A DNA stretch of 64,000 nt from Virgibacillus natechei (GTDB lineage: Bacteria; Bacillota; Bacilli; Bacillales; Amphibacillaceae), in the NCBI RefSeq assembly GCF_026013645.1, contig NZ_CP110224.1, forward strand, positions 2,604,001 to 2,668,000. The letters are read 5' to 3'. The position numbers and the translations under genes were made by a program. Of this stretch, positions 35,019 to 44,124 are shown piece after piece. The notes beneath the pieces were generated by a model. The model saw only the letters and a program-made list of their open reading frames with translations. It searched no databases and was not told where the DNA came from. Every line of letters begins with the position of its first letter. Position 1 is the first letter of the stretch.

Positions 35019-36332
35019 TCAATGGAATTGTGGAAGAAAATCACGATTTTCTTTTAATATGTCATCAAGTATCGGTTTGGCAACATCTACAGAAGTAACT
35101 AATGGATGAACGGTTAACGCTTGTAATGCAATATCATAATCTCCATTAAATGCAGCTTCTACTGTTAGTTCTTCATAAGCTTTTACCACTTGCAATAATC
35201 CACGGATGTGCGGCTCAGGTTGTTTATCAATTTGGACCGGGTGGGCTCCTTCTGCATCAATAACACAGTTAACCTCAACGGAGACATCGTTATTTAAACA
35301 AGTCAATATTCCTTTATTTTCTATATTAACCGTTTGGATATCCTTTTTATTATTATAAATAGACGTGATAAGGTTAACGGCTGCCAAGGAATAGTAGGCT
35401 CCACCTCGTTTTTCTAACTGTTTCGGCTTATGATTTAAAACAGGATCCTTATATAGTTCAAAAAGCTCCTTTTCAATTCCCATTACCACTTCGGCTCGTG
35501 TTCCTTTTGTTTCTAGGGAGTCCAATTCTTCATTGAGCATCTTATCACTCATATAATAATAACGAAGGTAGCCACATGGAAGGGAACCAAGTGAGCGTAA
35601 GAAATCCCGGTCCCATCCAAAATCAGGGATATTCTTAACATTTAACCCTTCTGTACCAGGAGACTTATTCAGAATTTCTTCAAGGATATCTTTGCCTTTG
35701 ACTTGAATTTTTGTTGTCCAATTCAAATGATTAATCCCAACCCATTCTATGTCTACGTTAGAAACATCAGTATTTGTCATCTTTGCAATTTGCATATTTG
35801 TGCCAATAGGTAGGTTACATAAGCCAATACTTTTGACGTTCGAATACTTAATAACAGCCTCTGTGACTAGTCCAGCTGGATTCGTGAAATTTATTAGAAA
35901 CGCTTTCGGAGCTAATTCTTCTATTTCTTTACATATATCCAAAATGACAGGGATTGTACGTAAGGCTTTAGCAAACCCTCCAGCGCCTGTAGTTTCTTGA
36001 CCTACACATTTATAGGTTAAAGGAATCCTTTCATCACGAGCACGAGCTTCTAAAAGACCGACTCTAATCTGAGTAGTGATAAAATCAGCATTTCTAATTG
36101 CTTCCTTTCGATTCATCGTTAAATGAATACGAATAGGTAATCCCGCTTCTTCAACCATGCGTTTTGCTAATGCTCCAACGATATCAAGTTTTTCCCTTCC
36201 TTCTTCAACATCTACTAAAAACAGATCTCGAATAGATAATTCATGGTACCGATGGATAAACCCTTCAATCAATTCTGGTGTATAGGAAGATCCACCGCCT
36301 ATTACAGCGATTTTTAATTGTTTCCTCGTCAT
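35019..36332 (-). CDS. GH4 family 6-phospho-glycosidase (LicH/ChbF-like)
   Basis: A 437-residue NAD- and metal-dependent glycosidase: dinucleotide-binding start IAVIGGGSSYTPELIEGF, TNPAGLVTEAVIKY, metal-site Cys in IGLCNLPIGTN and His in WVGINHLNW. GH4 enzymes cleave 6-phosphorylated sugars by an oxidation-elimination route. With a kinase just upstream and a ChbG-like deacetylase downstream, the likely substrate is a phosphorylated amino-sugar disaccharide (chitobiose- or GlcNAc-MurNAc-type). It overlaps the kinase gene by four bases. Confidence 0.88.
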   Translation of the reverse strand: MTRKQLKIAVIGGGSSYTPELIEGFIHRYHELSIRDLFLVDVEEGREKLDIVGALAKRMVEEAGLPIRIHLTMNRKEAIRNADFITTQIRVGLLEARARDERIPLTYKCVGQETTGAGGFAKALRTIPVILDICKEIEELAPKAFLINFTNPAGLVTEAVIKYSNVKSIGLCNLPIGTNMQIAKMTNTDVSNVDIEWVGINHLNWTTKIQVKGKDILEEILNKSPGTEGLNVKNIPDFGWDRDFLRSLGSLPCGYLRYYYMSDKMLNEELDSLETKGTRAEVVMGIEKELFELYKDPVLNHKPKQLEKRGGAYYSLAAVNLITSIYNNKKDIQTVNIENKGILTCLNNDVSVEVNCVIDAEGAHPVQIDKQPEPHIRGLLQVVKAYEELTVEAAFNGDYDIALQALTVHPLVTSVDVAKPILDDILKENRDFLPQFH

Positions 36333-37309
36333 GATTGATACCCTCCATATGAAATGAATTTATTCAAAATGGTATCATCGGCTTCAATAGAAAGCTTATC
36401 CATAGCTAATAAAACCGAACCATATACCGGTTCCATTTCTAAGTTAATTAATTCATAATCGGCATTCTCATCTTGTATCGTTTTCTTAAGCATTTCAAAA
36501 AGAGCTGGGTTCTTCCCTTCCTGCAAAACAGAACCCACGAGGATAATTGGAATTGTTTCACCATCGAAACCACCTAACCTCTTGATAACGGAATTGGCCG
36601 CAATTCCTAATTCCCACCCAACCTTTTTCAGAATATTCATTGCTACCAAGTCCCCTTTATCTGCTGCACGATGAAGAATTAATGTGACTTCAAATGGCAC
36701 TTTTTCATTTAAATTATCTATATAATAGTTATACAATTCTTCTATATTCTGATACCCTAGCTCTCTTGGTATCATTTCCGTTAAAAGGGTACGTTCACCG
36801 CGATATTCCCAGGAACGGATGGCCGCACGAAATGCTTCATCAGCCATAAAGGCACCTCCAGCACCATCACCAAATCGATAGCCAAAACCACCAGTTTGTA
36901 CTGTCTTTCCATTTTTTGTTTTACCTGCAGCATTCGTTCCAGCACCGCATACGAGCACAACTCCTGTATTCGTAGGGCTTCCAGCTCTAATCCCCTCTAG
37001 GGCATCAGATACTACATCCCAATTTTCAAATGGTAATTTTGCTAAGGAGGCTTTGAGAATCTTATAATCTTTCTCTCTATCTGCCCCAGCCAATCCAAAT
37101 TGTGCGAAGCTAATATCACCCGATTGCAGACCGCCTTCGTTAAGAGCTTGGTCTACAGCGGATTGTATGTTTTCTAGAAATCTATCAACTCCTACACCCT
37201 GGTGATTTCCATTTCCTGAAATGCCATGTCCGATTCGATTTCCTTTTTCATCAACGATTACTGCATACGTTTTACTATTTCCACCATCTACACCAAGTAT
37301 ATATCTCAA
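36329..37309 (-). CDS. BadF/BcrA-type ATPase family sugar kinase, copy 1
   Basis: 326 residues with ASKHA-fold phosphate motifs: YILGVDGGNSKTYAVIVDEK, VVLVCGAGTNAAGK and FGYRFGDGAGGAFMADEAF. MurK of Clostridium acetobutylicum (GlcNAc/MurNAc kinase) belongs to this family. It probably phosphorylates an amino sugar or disaccharide entering by the ABC importer whose genes lie just upstream. TTG start with AGGAG nine bases upstream; its stop overlaps the GH4 start (ATGA type), so the two are translationally coupled. Confidence 0.85.
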   Translation of the reverse strand: MRYILGVDGGNSKTYAVIVDEKGNRIGHGISGNGNHQGVGVDRFLENIQSAVDQALNEGGLQSGDISFAQFGLAGADREKDYKILKASLAKLPFENWDVVSDALEGIRAGSPTNTGVVLVCGAGTNAAGKTKNGKTVQTGGFGYRFGDGAGGAFMADEAFRAAIRSWEYRGERTLLTEMIPRELGYQNIEELYNYYIDNLNEKVPFEVTLILHRAADKGDLVAMNILKKVGWELGIAANSVIKRLGGFDGETIPIILVGSVLQEGKNPALFEMLKKTIQDENADYELINLEMEPVYGSVLLAMDKLSIEADDTILNKFISYGGYQS

Positions 37310-37382
37310 TATGCTTTTCTCCTAACTTACAACTTATTAACCCTGAAAAACCCCCATTTCCAAGGTGTTGTATTTAACACTA

Positions 37383-38255
37383 TTAGCCTTTGACTGCACC
37401 TTTCATAACACCCGAAATAAAATACCTTTGAAGGAAAAGGAAGAATAGTACTACTGGAATCATCGAAATAATTGCCCCAGCTGCAATTAAACGCCAATCT
37501 GAAGTAAATGTACCAGAAAGCATATTTAAACCAAGTGGAAGTGTGTACATGTCTTGGTCACTTACAATTATTAATGGCCACAGGAAATCTCCCCATGCTG
37601 AGATAAATGTAAAAATTGCCAGTGTAACCATCGAAGGTTTAACGAGCGGCATCAATATTCTAAACCAAATTTGAAAGCTATTAGCTCCATCTATCCTTGC
37701 CGACTCATCTAATTCCTTAGGTATCACAGTGAATGCCTGACGCATTAAAAACACGCCAAACGCAGTTGTTATATGTGGTAGAACCATACCTGCGTATGTA
37801 TTACCAAGCCCAAGATTTAAAGACATAATATAAATCGGTATCATTAAAAGTTGGAACGGTATCATCATCGTACTAAGAATTAAGATAAATATGATATTTT
37901 TTCCCTTAAAATACATCCTCGCAAGCGGGTATGCGGCCAATGAACAAAATAAAACGTTAAAAATGACAGTTAATACTGTTACTATTGTACTGTTAAACAA
38001 GTATCTCCAAAACGGAAAGGTTTCCATTACTTTAACAAAGTTAGTAAACGTCACTTGATCTGGAATTAATTTAGGAGGATATTGAAATATATTCTCACCG
38101 CCGGATTTCAGTGCTGTTGAAAGAAGCCATATAAACGGGCCTAACATAAATAAAGTAATGAAAATTAAAAGTAAATATATCAGTAACTTCTTCGATACAC
38201 TCCATAGTTTTCTAGTTATTGTTTTTTCATCATTTTTAACAGAAGATAAAGCCAT
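37383..38255 (-). CDS. Sugar ABC transporter permease (MalG type), system 1
   Basis: 290 residues, six membrane helices, EAA loop ELDESARIDGANSFQIWFRI, C-terminus FLQRYFISGVMKGAVKG typical of MalG-type permeases. TAAGGAGG ribosome binding site. It lies 14 bases after its partner and 73 bases before the kinase gene, inside the recycling operon. Needs an ATPase from elsewhere. Confidence 0.94.
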   Translation of the reverse strand: MALSSVKNDEKTITRKLWSVSKKLLIYLLLIFITLFMLGPFIWLLSTALKSGGENIFQYPPKLIPDQVTFTNFVKVMETFPFWRYLFNSTIVTVLTVIFNVLFCSLAAYPLARMYFKGKNIIFILILSTMMIPFQLLMIPIYIMSLNLGLGNTYAGMVLPHITTAFGVFLMRQAFTVIPKELDESARIDGANSFQIWFRILMPLVKPSMVTLAIFTFISAWGDFLWPLIIVSDQDMYTLPLGLNMLSGTFTSDWRLIAAGAIISMIPVVLFFLFLQRYFISGVMKGAVKG

Positions 38256-38269
38256 ATTATCCCACCTCC

Positions 38270-39139
38270 TTACCTAATATTCCCTTTTTTCCCCATAACT
38301 TTCAGATTAATAATTGATAGAATTAGTGTGAATATAAATAATATAACCCCAGCTGCACTTGCATAACCCATATTTAAATTACTAAAAGCCTCTGTATATA
38401 TATAAAACACTAATGTTTCAGAACTGTGAAGCGGTCCCCCACCTGTCATGACATAAATTTCCTCAAAAACTTTCATTGCAGAAATGGAAGACATAATCGA
38501 TACGACTAATACAAATGGCATCAACATTGGAATCGTTATACGTGTTACTTGTTGCCACCAGTTTGCTCCGTCTATTTTAGCTGCCTCATAAAGATCTGAA
38601 GGAATGGATTGTAACCCGGCCAAATAGATAATCATGTAATATCCTAAACCTTTCCAAACCGTAACAACCATTACAGCGAACAGAGCTGTAGATGTTGAAG
38701 TCAACCACCCTATTGGTTCCGTGATAATCCCCACAACTTCAAGCGCATAGTTTAACAAACCATGTTCCTTATACACCCAATCCCATGCTATACCTGCAAC
38801 AACTAATGATGTAACAACAGGTATAAAAAAAGCTGAGCGAAAAAAGGATATCCCTTTGATATTCTGGTTTACTAACACTGCTAGAAAAATAGGAATAATT
38901 ACCAGCGCTGGCACAACTCCGATTAAATAAATAAACGTATTCATTAGTGTTTGCCAAAATAAATCATCTTGAAGTAGGTTCTCATAATTTTCTAATCCGA
39001 TAAATGTTGCATCTTCAATCATATTAAATTCGGTAAGACTTAACCATATCGCTTGCAGCATCGGATAAAAAATAAATGCACCTAAAATTATGCAACCTGG
39101 AATCAAAAATAAATAAGGTGTTAATTTCTGTCTCTTCAT
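38270..39139 (-). CDS. Sugar ABC transporter permease (MalF type), system 1
   Basis: About 289 residues, six membrane helices (PYLFLIPGCIILGAFIFYPM), EAA loop LYEAAKIDGANWWQQVTRIT. The ATG at 39139 has AAAGGGAGGG upstream; the longer frame to 39172 is not needed. It forms the importer channel with the gene 14 bases downstream and takes substrate from the lipoprotein encoded upstream. Confidence 0.94.
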   Translation of the reverse strand: MKRQKLTPYLFLIPGCIILGAFIFYPMLQAIWLSLTEFNMIEDATFIGLENYENLLQDDLFWQTLMNTFIYLIGVVPALVIIPIFLAVLVNQNIKGISFFRSAFFIPVVTSLVVAGIAWDWVYKEHGLLNYALEVVGIITEPIGWLTSTSTALFAVMVVTVWKGLGYYMIIYLAGLQSIPSDLYEAAKIDGANWWQQVTRITIPMLMPFVLVVSIMSSISAMKVFEEIYVMTGGGPLHSSETLVFYIYTEAFSNLNMGYASAAGVILFIFTLILSIINLKVMGKKGNIR

Positions 39140-39263
39140 GAAATTCCCTCCCTTTTTCAGGAGATCCAACAAAATTTGCCTCTTCTCCGATATAAACTTA
39201 ATAAACTTACAATCTGTTTATCGAAAGGATAGGGGAAATACCCCTACCCTTTCGCTTTCCATA

Positions 39264-40553
39264 TTACTCAGCTACTATTTCGTTCCATTTCTCTTCTGTT
39301 TCAGCTAACGCCTCTTCTGGTGATAACTCACCAAGCATCGCCTTGGAAAACCCATCATACATTACTGTTTGTAATTCATTCAGGTTATCCATTGGTGGAA
39401 CAAGCAACTCAGCATCTGGTAATTGTTCGGCCGATGTAATTCTCACTAGTTCTAATGGATCTGCGTCTTCAGGTGGATCTGTGAAATAAGGATCTTCTAG
39501 AGCTTCGGTTGAAGAAGGTAGAATTGGTGTGAGTTGAGCAAATTCCAACTGATTTTCTGCGCTCGTAATAAACAGTCCGAAATCAACTGCTGCTTCCTGG
39601 TGCTCACTTTGTTCAGGAACAACTAGATTTTGTACACTCATGGTTTTTTTACCTGAGTCTCCAGTTATTGCCACGGATGGTACAGTTGAATCATAAATGT
39701 CCGGTGCGTTTTCTTCAATTTCTGCTATGAAAAAGTTAACTCCAAACGCAACTTGGCCTGACTGGTAAAAGTTAGTACCCTCTCGCTGATCACCAGTTAA
39801 GGACTCAGCTGGAATCAAATTATTCTCATATAATTCCGTAAAGTACTCAAATACTTCAACACCATCTGGAGTATTGAAAGCTGCAGTTCCATCTTCATTT
39901 GTCAATGGTACACCCATCAGTTCCATGTGTTGCAACGGCAAAGAAAGATCAAGTGATGGGAAGTATCCGTATTTATCTGTTTCTTCACTTATAATTTCTG
40001 CATATTCCTTCGCTTCTTCGTATGTCTCTGGAGGTTGGCTTGGATCTAAACCGGCTTCTTCATAAATATCAGCGTTATTTAAGGTGACTGCAGTATCAAG
40101 ATACCATGGAATGCCGAAAGTCTCTCCATCTAATTGACTTGCCTCCCAGGCCCCTTCAACATATCGATCAATTTCCTCGTCTGAAAGTGCTTCATCCATA
40201 TTTACAGTTGCATCTAGTTCAGCTAGACTTCCGCCAAACGATGGATTTAAATTTACGAGATCTGGAGCATTGCCAGCACTTACATCAGCTAATATCTTCT
40301 GTTCAAGATCACCTGCTGGAACATCCAACCAATTTATCGTTATATTTGGATTATCAGCTTCAAAGTCATCTATCATTCCATTAATATAGTCAGTAAATGT
40401 TGGCTGTAATTGCATGGTCCAAAATTCAAGCGTTATTTCCTCATCTTCGCCACTGTCTGAGCCTGACGTTTCAGTCGAATCATCATTACAAGCAGCAAGA
40501 AAAACCATTGCTGCAATCAAAAACATAAAGAAAATTAATTGATTCCTTTTCAT
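39264..40553 (-). CDS. Extracellular sugar-binding lipoprotein, ABC system 1
   Basis: 429 residues: signal peptide with lipobox LAAC, acidic spacer, family 1 solute-binding domain (LEFWTMQLQPTFTDYINGMI; GIPWYLDTAVTLNNADIYEE). Given the neighbours (NamZ, AmiE-like, MurQ, kinases) the ligand is most likely MurNAc, GlcNAc-MurNAc or a small muropeptide; that is inference from context only. Confidence 0.92.
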   Translation of the reverse strand: MKRNQLIFFMFLIAAMVFLAACNDDSTETSGSDSGEDEEITLEFWTMQLQPTFTDYINGMIDDFEADNPNITINWLDVPAGDLEQKILADVSAGNAPDLVNLNPSFGGSLAELDATVNMDEALSDEEIDRYVEGAWEASQLDGETFGIPWYLDTAVTLNNADIYEEAGLDPSQPPETYEEAKEYAEIISEETDKYGYFPSLDLSLPLQHMELMGVPLTNEDGTAAFNTPDGVEVFEYFTELYENNLIPAESLTGDQREGTNFYQSGQVAFGVNFFIAEIEENAPDIYDSTVPSVAITGDSGKKTMSVQNLVVPEQSEHQEAAVDFGLFITSAENQLEFAQLTPILPSSTEALEDPYFTDPPEDADPLELVRITSAEQLPDAELLVPPMDNLNELQTVMYDGFSKAMLGELSPEEALAETEEKWNEIVAE

Positions 40554-40628
40554 TTTTCTGTCCCCCTAATTATTTATTTGACATTTTAAATACTGCCTTA
40601 CTCTCTAACTTTTCTAGGATCACCCCCT

Positions 40629-41777
40629 TTATGTATATAATAAATGGGCCTGTCTACGTTTCATAAACCAAGTTGCATAATCCTGCCACTCCTGACTTAT
40701 TTCGGAAACTGGTCTCCCAAGTTCAATATCATAGCGATATGTAGAGTTACCCCATAACAGATCAATAAAATAATCATTTCCTGTTTTAACCCAACTAAAT
40801 TTAGTTGGATAAAGTTTTCTCGTTTGATCAATGATATGCAGTCCTATTTCTGTAGGGACAATACTTCTTTGATTCGTTAGATGGATTTCAACTCCTTCAA
40901 CTGTTACATCTTGATGCTTGGAAAGTGATGGCTTAAACATAACCGGGCGAAACCGAACACCAGGAAGTCCTATTTCATTCAACACATTAGAAAGTTTCTC
41001 CCCATTAATCCACGGAGCACCAATCCATCGAAATGGCATTGCAGTCCCTCTGCCTTCTGATAAGTTGGTTCCTTCTATAAAAGCGGTTCCGGGATAAAGC
41101 AAGCATGATTCAAAATCCGGAATGTTTTGAGAGGGTGGCACCCAAGAAAGATCAGTGTCCGAAAAAAGCCAATCTCTTTTCCACCCTTCAACTTTAACAA
41201 TGTCAAGATCCACATCTAGGCCATTTTCAAATTTGTATAAACTAGCCAGCTCTCCAATCGTCATACCATGTCGAATAGGTAGATCATAATCTCCTACAAA
41301 TGAATGATAGTTACCTTCAATTCCTCCCCCTTCTATTATGGTTCCACCTAGCGGATTTGGACGATCTAATATAACAAGCGGCACACCTACTTGTGAAGCT
41401 GTTTTCATTACACGAAACATCGTTGAAATATACGTGTAAAATCTGACACCAACATCCTGAAATTCCATTATTAAAACGTCGATGTTATTCAATAAGCAAG
41501 GATCCATATTTTTTTCCTTATCATATAGGCTTATGATATCAATACCAGTCTTTCTATCGACCTCATTAGCTATCAATTCCCCAGCCTTCCCTACACCGTA
41601 AAAACCATGCTCTGGCGCGAATAGTTTTTCTATGTTCGCACCCCTTTCTATCAATCTATCTATTGTTCTTTCAAAATTTAGGTTGATTCCAGTATAATTG
41701 GTGACCATTCCGATCCTTGAATCCTTCCATAAAGAGTCGTAAGCATCAGTAAACAGATTTTCATTTCCTAATTTCAT
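40629..41777 (-). CDS. namZ: NamZ-type exo-beta-N-acetylmuramidase (DUF1343), copy 2
   Basis: 382 residues of DUF1343: RIGMVTNYTGIN, LFAPEHGFYGVGKAGE, LIMEFQDVGVRFYTYISTMF, VILDRPNPLGG, PIRHGMTIGELASLYKFENG. It is clearly diverged from copy 1, so it is not a recent duplication. No signal peptide. It probably splits MurNAc off a different imported chain or muropeptide. It sits between the AmiE-like gene (26 bases upstream) and the binding-protein gene. Confidence 0.9.
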   Translation of the reverse strand: MKLGNENLFTDAYDSLWKDSRIGMVTNYTGINLNFERTIDRLIERGANIEKLFAPEHGFYGVGKAGELIANEVDRKTGIDIISLYDKEKNMDPCLLNNIDVLIMEFQDVGVRFYTYISTMFRVMKTASQVGVPLVILDRPNPLGGTIIEGGGIEGNYHSFVGDYDLPIRHGMTIGELASLYKFENGLDVDLDIVKVEGWKRDWLFSDTDLSWVPPSQNIPDFESCLLYPGTAFIEGTNLSEGRGTAMPFRWIGAPWINGEKLSNVLNEIGLPGVRFRPVMFKPSLSKHQDVTVEGVEIHLTNQRSIVPTEIGLHIIDQTRKLYPTKFSWVKTGNDYFIDLLWGNSTYRYDIELGRPVSEISQEWQDYATWFMKRRQAHLLYT

Positions 41778-41803
41778 AAGCTACTTATTTCTCCTCTCAA
41801 ATC

Positions 41804-42913
41804 TTATTCGGTTATGCTTGCAGTGACAGCATTGTGAAATATCCTTCTTAAATTGGAAATAGATCCGTTTCTTCCAAGGTGCACGCTGTTCGTTAATAGT
41901 ACAACAAACAAATCTGTGTCTGGATCGATCCATATGCTAGTACCAGTAAATCCAGTATGACCATATGAATATGCTGAAAACAAATCACCTGACGCATCAA
42001 GTTCGTCACCTTTCAAAGCCCACCCAAGCCCCCTATTCCCACCGAGCACATTCGTATGATTTTGAATCGCTCTTTCAACAGTTACTGGTGAAAATATAAA
42101 ATTATTACCTAATTTTCCTTTGTTCAACCACATTCGAGCATATTGCGCTAAATCACCCACAGTAGAAAACAAACCCGCGTGTCCACTTACACCACCAAGA
42201 GCATTGGCATGTTCATCATGAACTTCTCCCCACTGATAACGCCCAAGATCATTTCGATATTCCGTAGCCGCAATTTGATTTTTCAGATATTTCGGAGGAC
42301 AAAAATAGCTATCGGACATCCCTAAAGGTAATAAAAGATAATCTTTCGCCGCTATATCTAGCGGTCTGTCTAAAATCATTGAAATGATCTCTCCAAGTAT
42401 GATAAAACCGAGATCACTGTAGACAACTCTTTTTCCTGGTTCCGCCTCAACTTCTTGAGAATAAATATATTGCTTAATTTCATCTGGATGCCAGTTTGTA
42501 AAATTTTTGTTGACACCTGGCTTTAAGCCAGATGTATGGGTCAATAAATGTTTAATTGTCACAAGAGATTTTTTCCCCTCTTTGAACGCTGAAATAAAAG
42601 TGGATACAGGTTCATTCAATTCAATTAAACCTTGTTCTACAAGTCTTAAAATGAGAGGCATGGTAACAACCACTTTTGTTAGAGATGCACAATCAAAGAT
42701 CGTATCCATATTAACAGGATGTTTATCAGCACCGTCCAGCCTTATGTAACCATCTGTAAAGCTATCGACTACATAATCACCGCGCCCTACAATAGCTGCC
42801 GCCCCTGGAATCTTTGCGTTTTCTATTTCACGGGACAAAATTGAAAAAGCATGCTTTAACCTTCCTTCATCCATACCAACGTTGCTTGGAGTTTCCTTGG
42901 ATAATTCTCGCAT
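41804..42913 (-). CDS. amiE: Beta-lactamase-fold serine hydrolase, AmiE-like
   Basis: A 369-residue class C beta-lactamase-fold hydrolase: S77-x-x-K80 (DCASLTKVVVTMPLI), Y165-S-D (VVYSDLGFIILGE) in place of the usual YxN, and a YGHTGFTGTSIWIDP block. In B. subtilis the same fold in the murNAc operon is AmiE, an amidase that strips peptides from MurNAc. Here no signal peptide is seen, so it would act on imported muropeptides. First gene after the promoter at 43077-43105. Confidence 0.82.
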   Translation of the reverse strand: MRELSKETPSNVGMDEGRLKHAFSILSREIENAKIPGAAAIVGRGDYVVDSFTDGYIRLDGADKHPVNMDTIFDCASLTKVVVTMPLILRLVEQGLIELNEPVSTFISAFKEGKKSLVTIKHLLTHTSGLKPGVNKNFTNWHPDEIKQYIYSQEVEAEPGKRVVYSDLGFIILGEIISMILDRPLDIAAKDYLLLPLGMSDSYFCPPKYLKNQIAATEYRNDLGRYQWGEVHDEHANALGGVSGHAGLFSTVGDLAQYARMWLNKGKLGNNFIFSPVTVERAIQNHTNVLGGNRGLGWALKGDELDASGDLFSAYSYGHTGFTGTSIWIDPDTDLFVVLLTNSVHLGRNGSISNLRRIFHNAVTASITE

Positions 42914-43076
42914 TACATGAACACCCTTATCATCTAAGTCTCATTTCATTTCTTTAAGCACTTTTATTCAGTCATGGTTTAGCTTACTAATAAATTGATA
43001 TATTCAAATAAATGAATGCCCTTTCAAAAAATGTTATACCTTTAACTTTTTAGGGATTAAATCCTATTTCAATTTC

Positions 43077-43105
43077 ATTATATTTCAATTGAAATAATTT
43101 TGCAA
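43077..43105 (-). promoter_or_regulatory. Sigma-A promoter of the recycling operon with operator in the spacer
   Basis: On the minus strand: -35 TTGCAA (43105-43100), 17-base spacer, perfect -10 TATAAT (43082-43077). The spacer holds the 16-bp perfect palindrome TATTTCAATTGAAATA (43081-43096). A second inverted repeat, GAATTTTGTTATAAAATTTC, lies at 43116-43135 just upstream. Both are plausible sites for the RpiR/MurR-type regulator encoded next door. Confidence 0.75.
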
Positions 43106-43247
43106 CATTATATTGGAATTTTGTTATAAAATTTCAGTTTTCACAAAAACTACTATATTAACCTTTCATCTACTTATTAGAAAACTTGGCATACCAAATC
43201 CTTTTAATGTATTTCTCCTTATTTTTGCTTAGGCAAACAGGAAATTC

Positions 43248-44108
43248 CTATGCTTTCCTATCTGCCAAAAAAGCAATAGCGTCTCTTGTTTTGTCTAAGT
43301 GCATAATCGTTTCATCATACTCGATAGAAGCTAGACTCATAAATAAAATATCAATAACATGAAGCTGCGCAATTCGTGAAGATGTTGCTCCACTTCGAAA
43401 TGTTGCTTCTTTCGCTGCTGAAGTGTGTAATTGGATGTCAGAAAACGGACTAACTAACGAATTTCCATATTTTGTTATACTTATTGTTGTTGTGTTTTTG
43501 TTATGGGCAAGTTCAAGGAGTTTTGCTGCTTCCTGCGTGTTGCCGGAAAAAGAAATACCAACCACGACGTCACCCGGACCTTTGTTGGCGATTGATGTGG
43601 CCGCCATGTGTACATCTGAGAATGAAAATACATTTTTATTTATCCGCATGAATTTTTGTTCCGCATCTCTGGCAGCAATATAGGATGCTCCAAACCCAAT
43701 AAATATAATTGACTTTGCATTGGTTAGAGCTGACACTGCCTTTTCTAGATTCTGTTCACTCATAATATCTACTGTTTCTTTCACGGTCTGGATCGTATTC
43801 GATGTAACTTTATCGATAATACTTCTGTATTCTTCATTTGGTTCAATATCGCGATGATCGTCGACTGATTCAACTCGCAAATCCCCTGCTACACGGATCT
43901 TCAGTTCCTGAAATCCACTCAAACCAAGAGACTTACACAGACGTATCACTGCCGCACTACTCGTTTGGCTCTTTTCCCCCAGACTTAATGCCGTCAATAA
44001 GATAGATTCCTCAGGGTTATTCAAAATATAATCTGCTATTTTTCTCTCCGATGGTGGTAAGCTACTTACCATTTCCTTCAAAATTACGAGCCCGCCTGTA
44101 TGAGACAT
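43248..44108 (-). CDS. murR: RpiR-family transcriptional regulator, MurR-like
   Basis: 286 residues: an N-terminal RpiR helix-turn-helix domain (LPPSERKIADYILNNPEESI; SSAAVIRLCKSLGLSGFQEL) and a C-terminal SIS sugar-phosphate-binding domain (SIIFIGFGASYIAARDAEQK; VVGISFSGNTQEAAKLLELA). MurR in B. subtilis and E. coli senses MurNAc-6-phosphate. It is expected to bind the palindromes at 43081-43135 and control the cluster downstream. Good AGAGGTGATG site. Confidence 0.9.
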   Translation of the reverse strand: MSHTGGLVILKEMVSSLPPSERKIADYILNNPEESILLTALSLGEKSQTSSAAVIRLCKSLGLSGFQELKIRVAGDLRVESVDDHRDIEPNEEYRSIIDKVTSNTIQTVKETVDIMSEQNLEKAVSALTNAKSIIFIGFGASYIAARDAEQKFMRINKNVFSFSDVHMAATSIANKGPGDVVVGISFSGNTQEAAKLLELAHNKNTTTISITKYGNSLVSPFSDIQLHTSAAKEATFRSGATSSRIAQLHVIDILFMSLASIEYDETIMHLDKTRDAIAFLADRKA

Positions 44109-44124
44109 CCCATCACCTCTTTTA

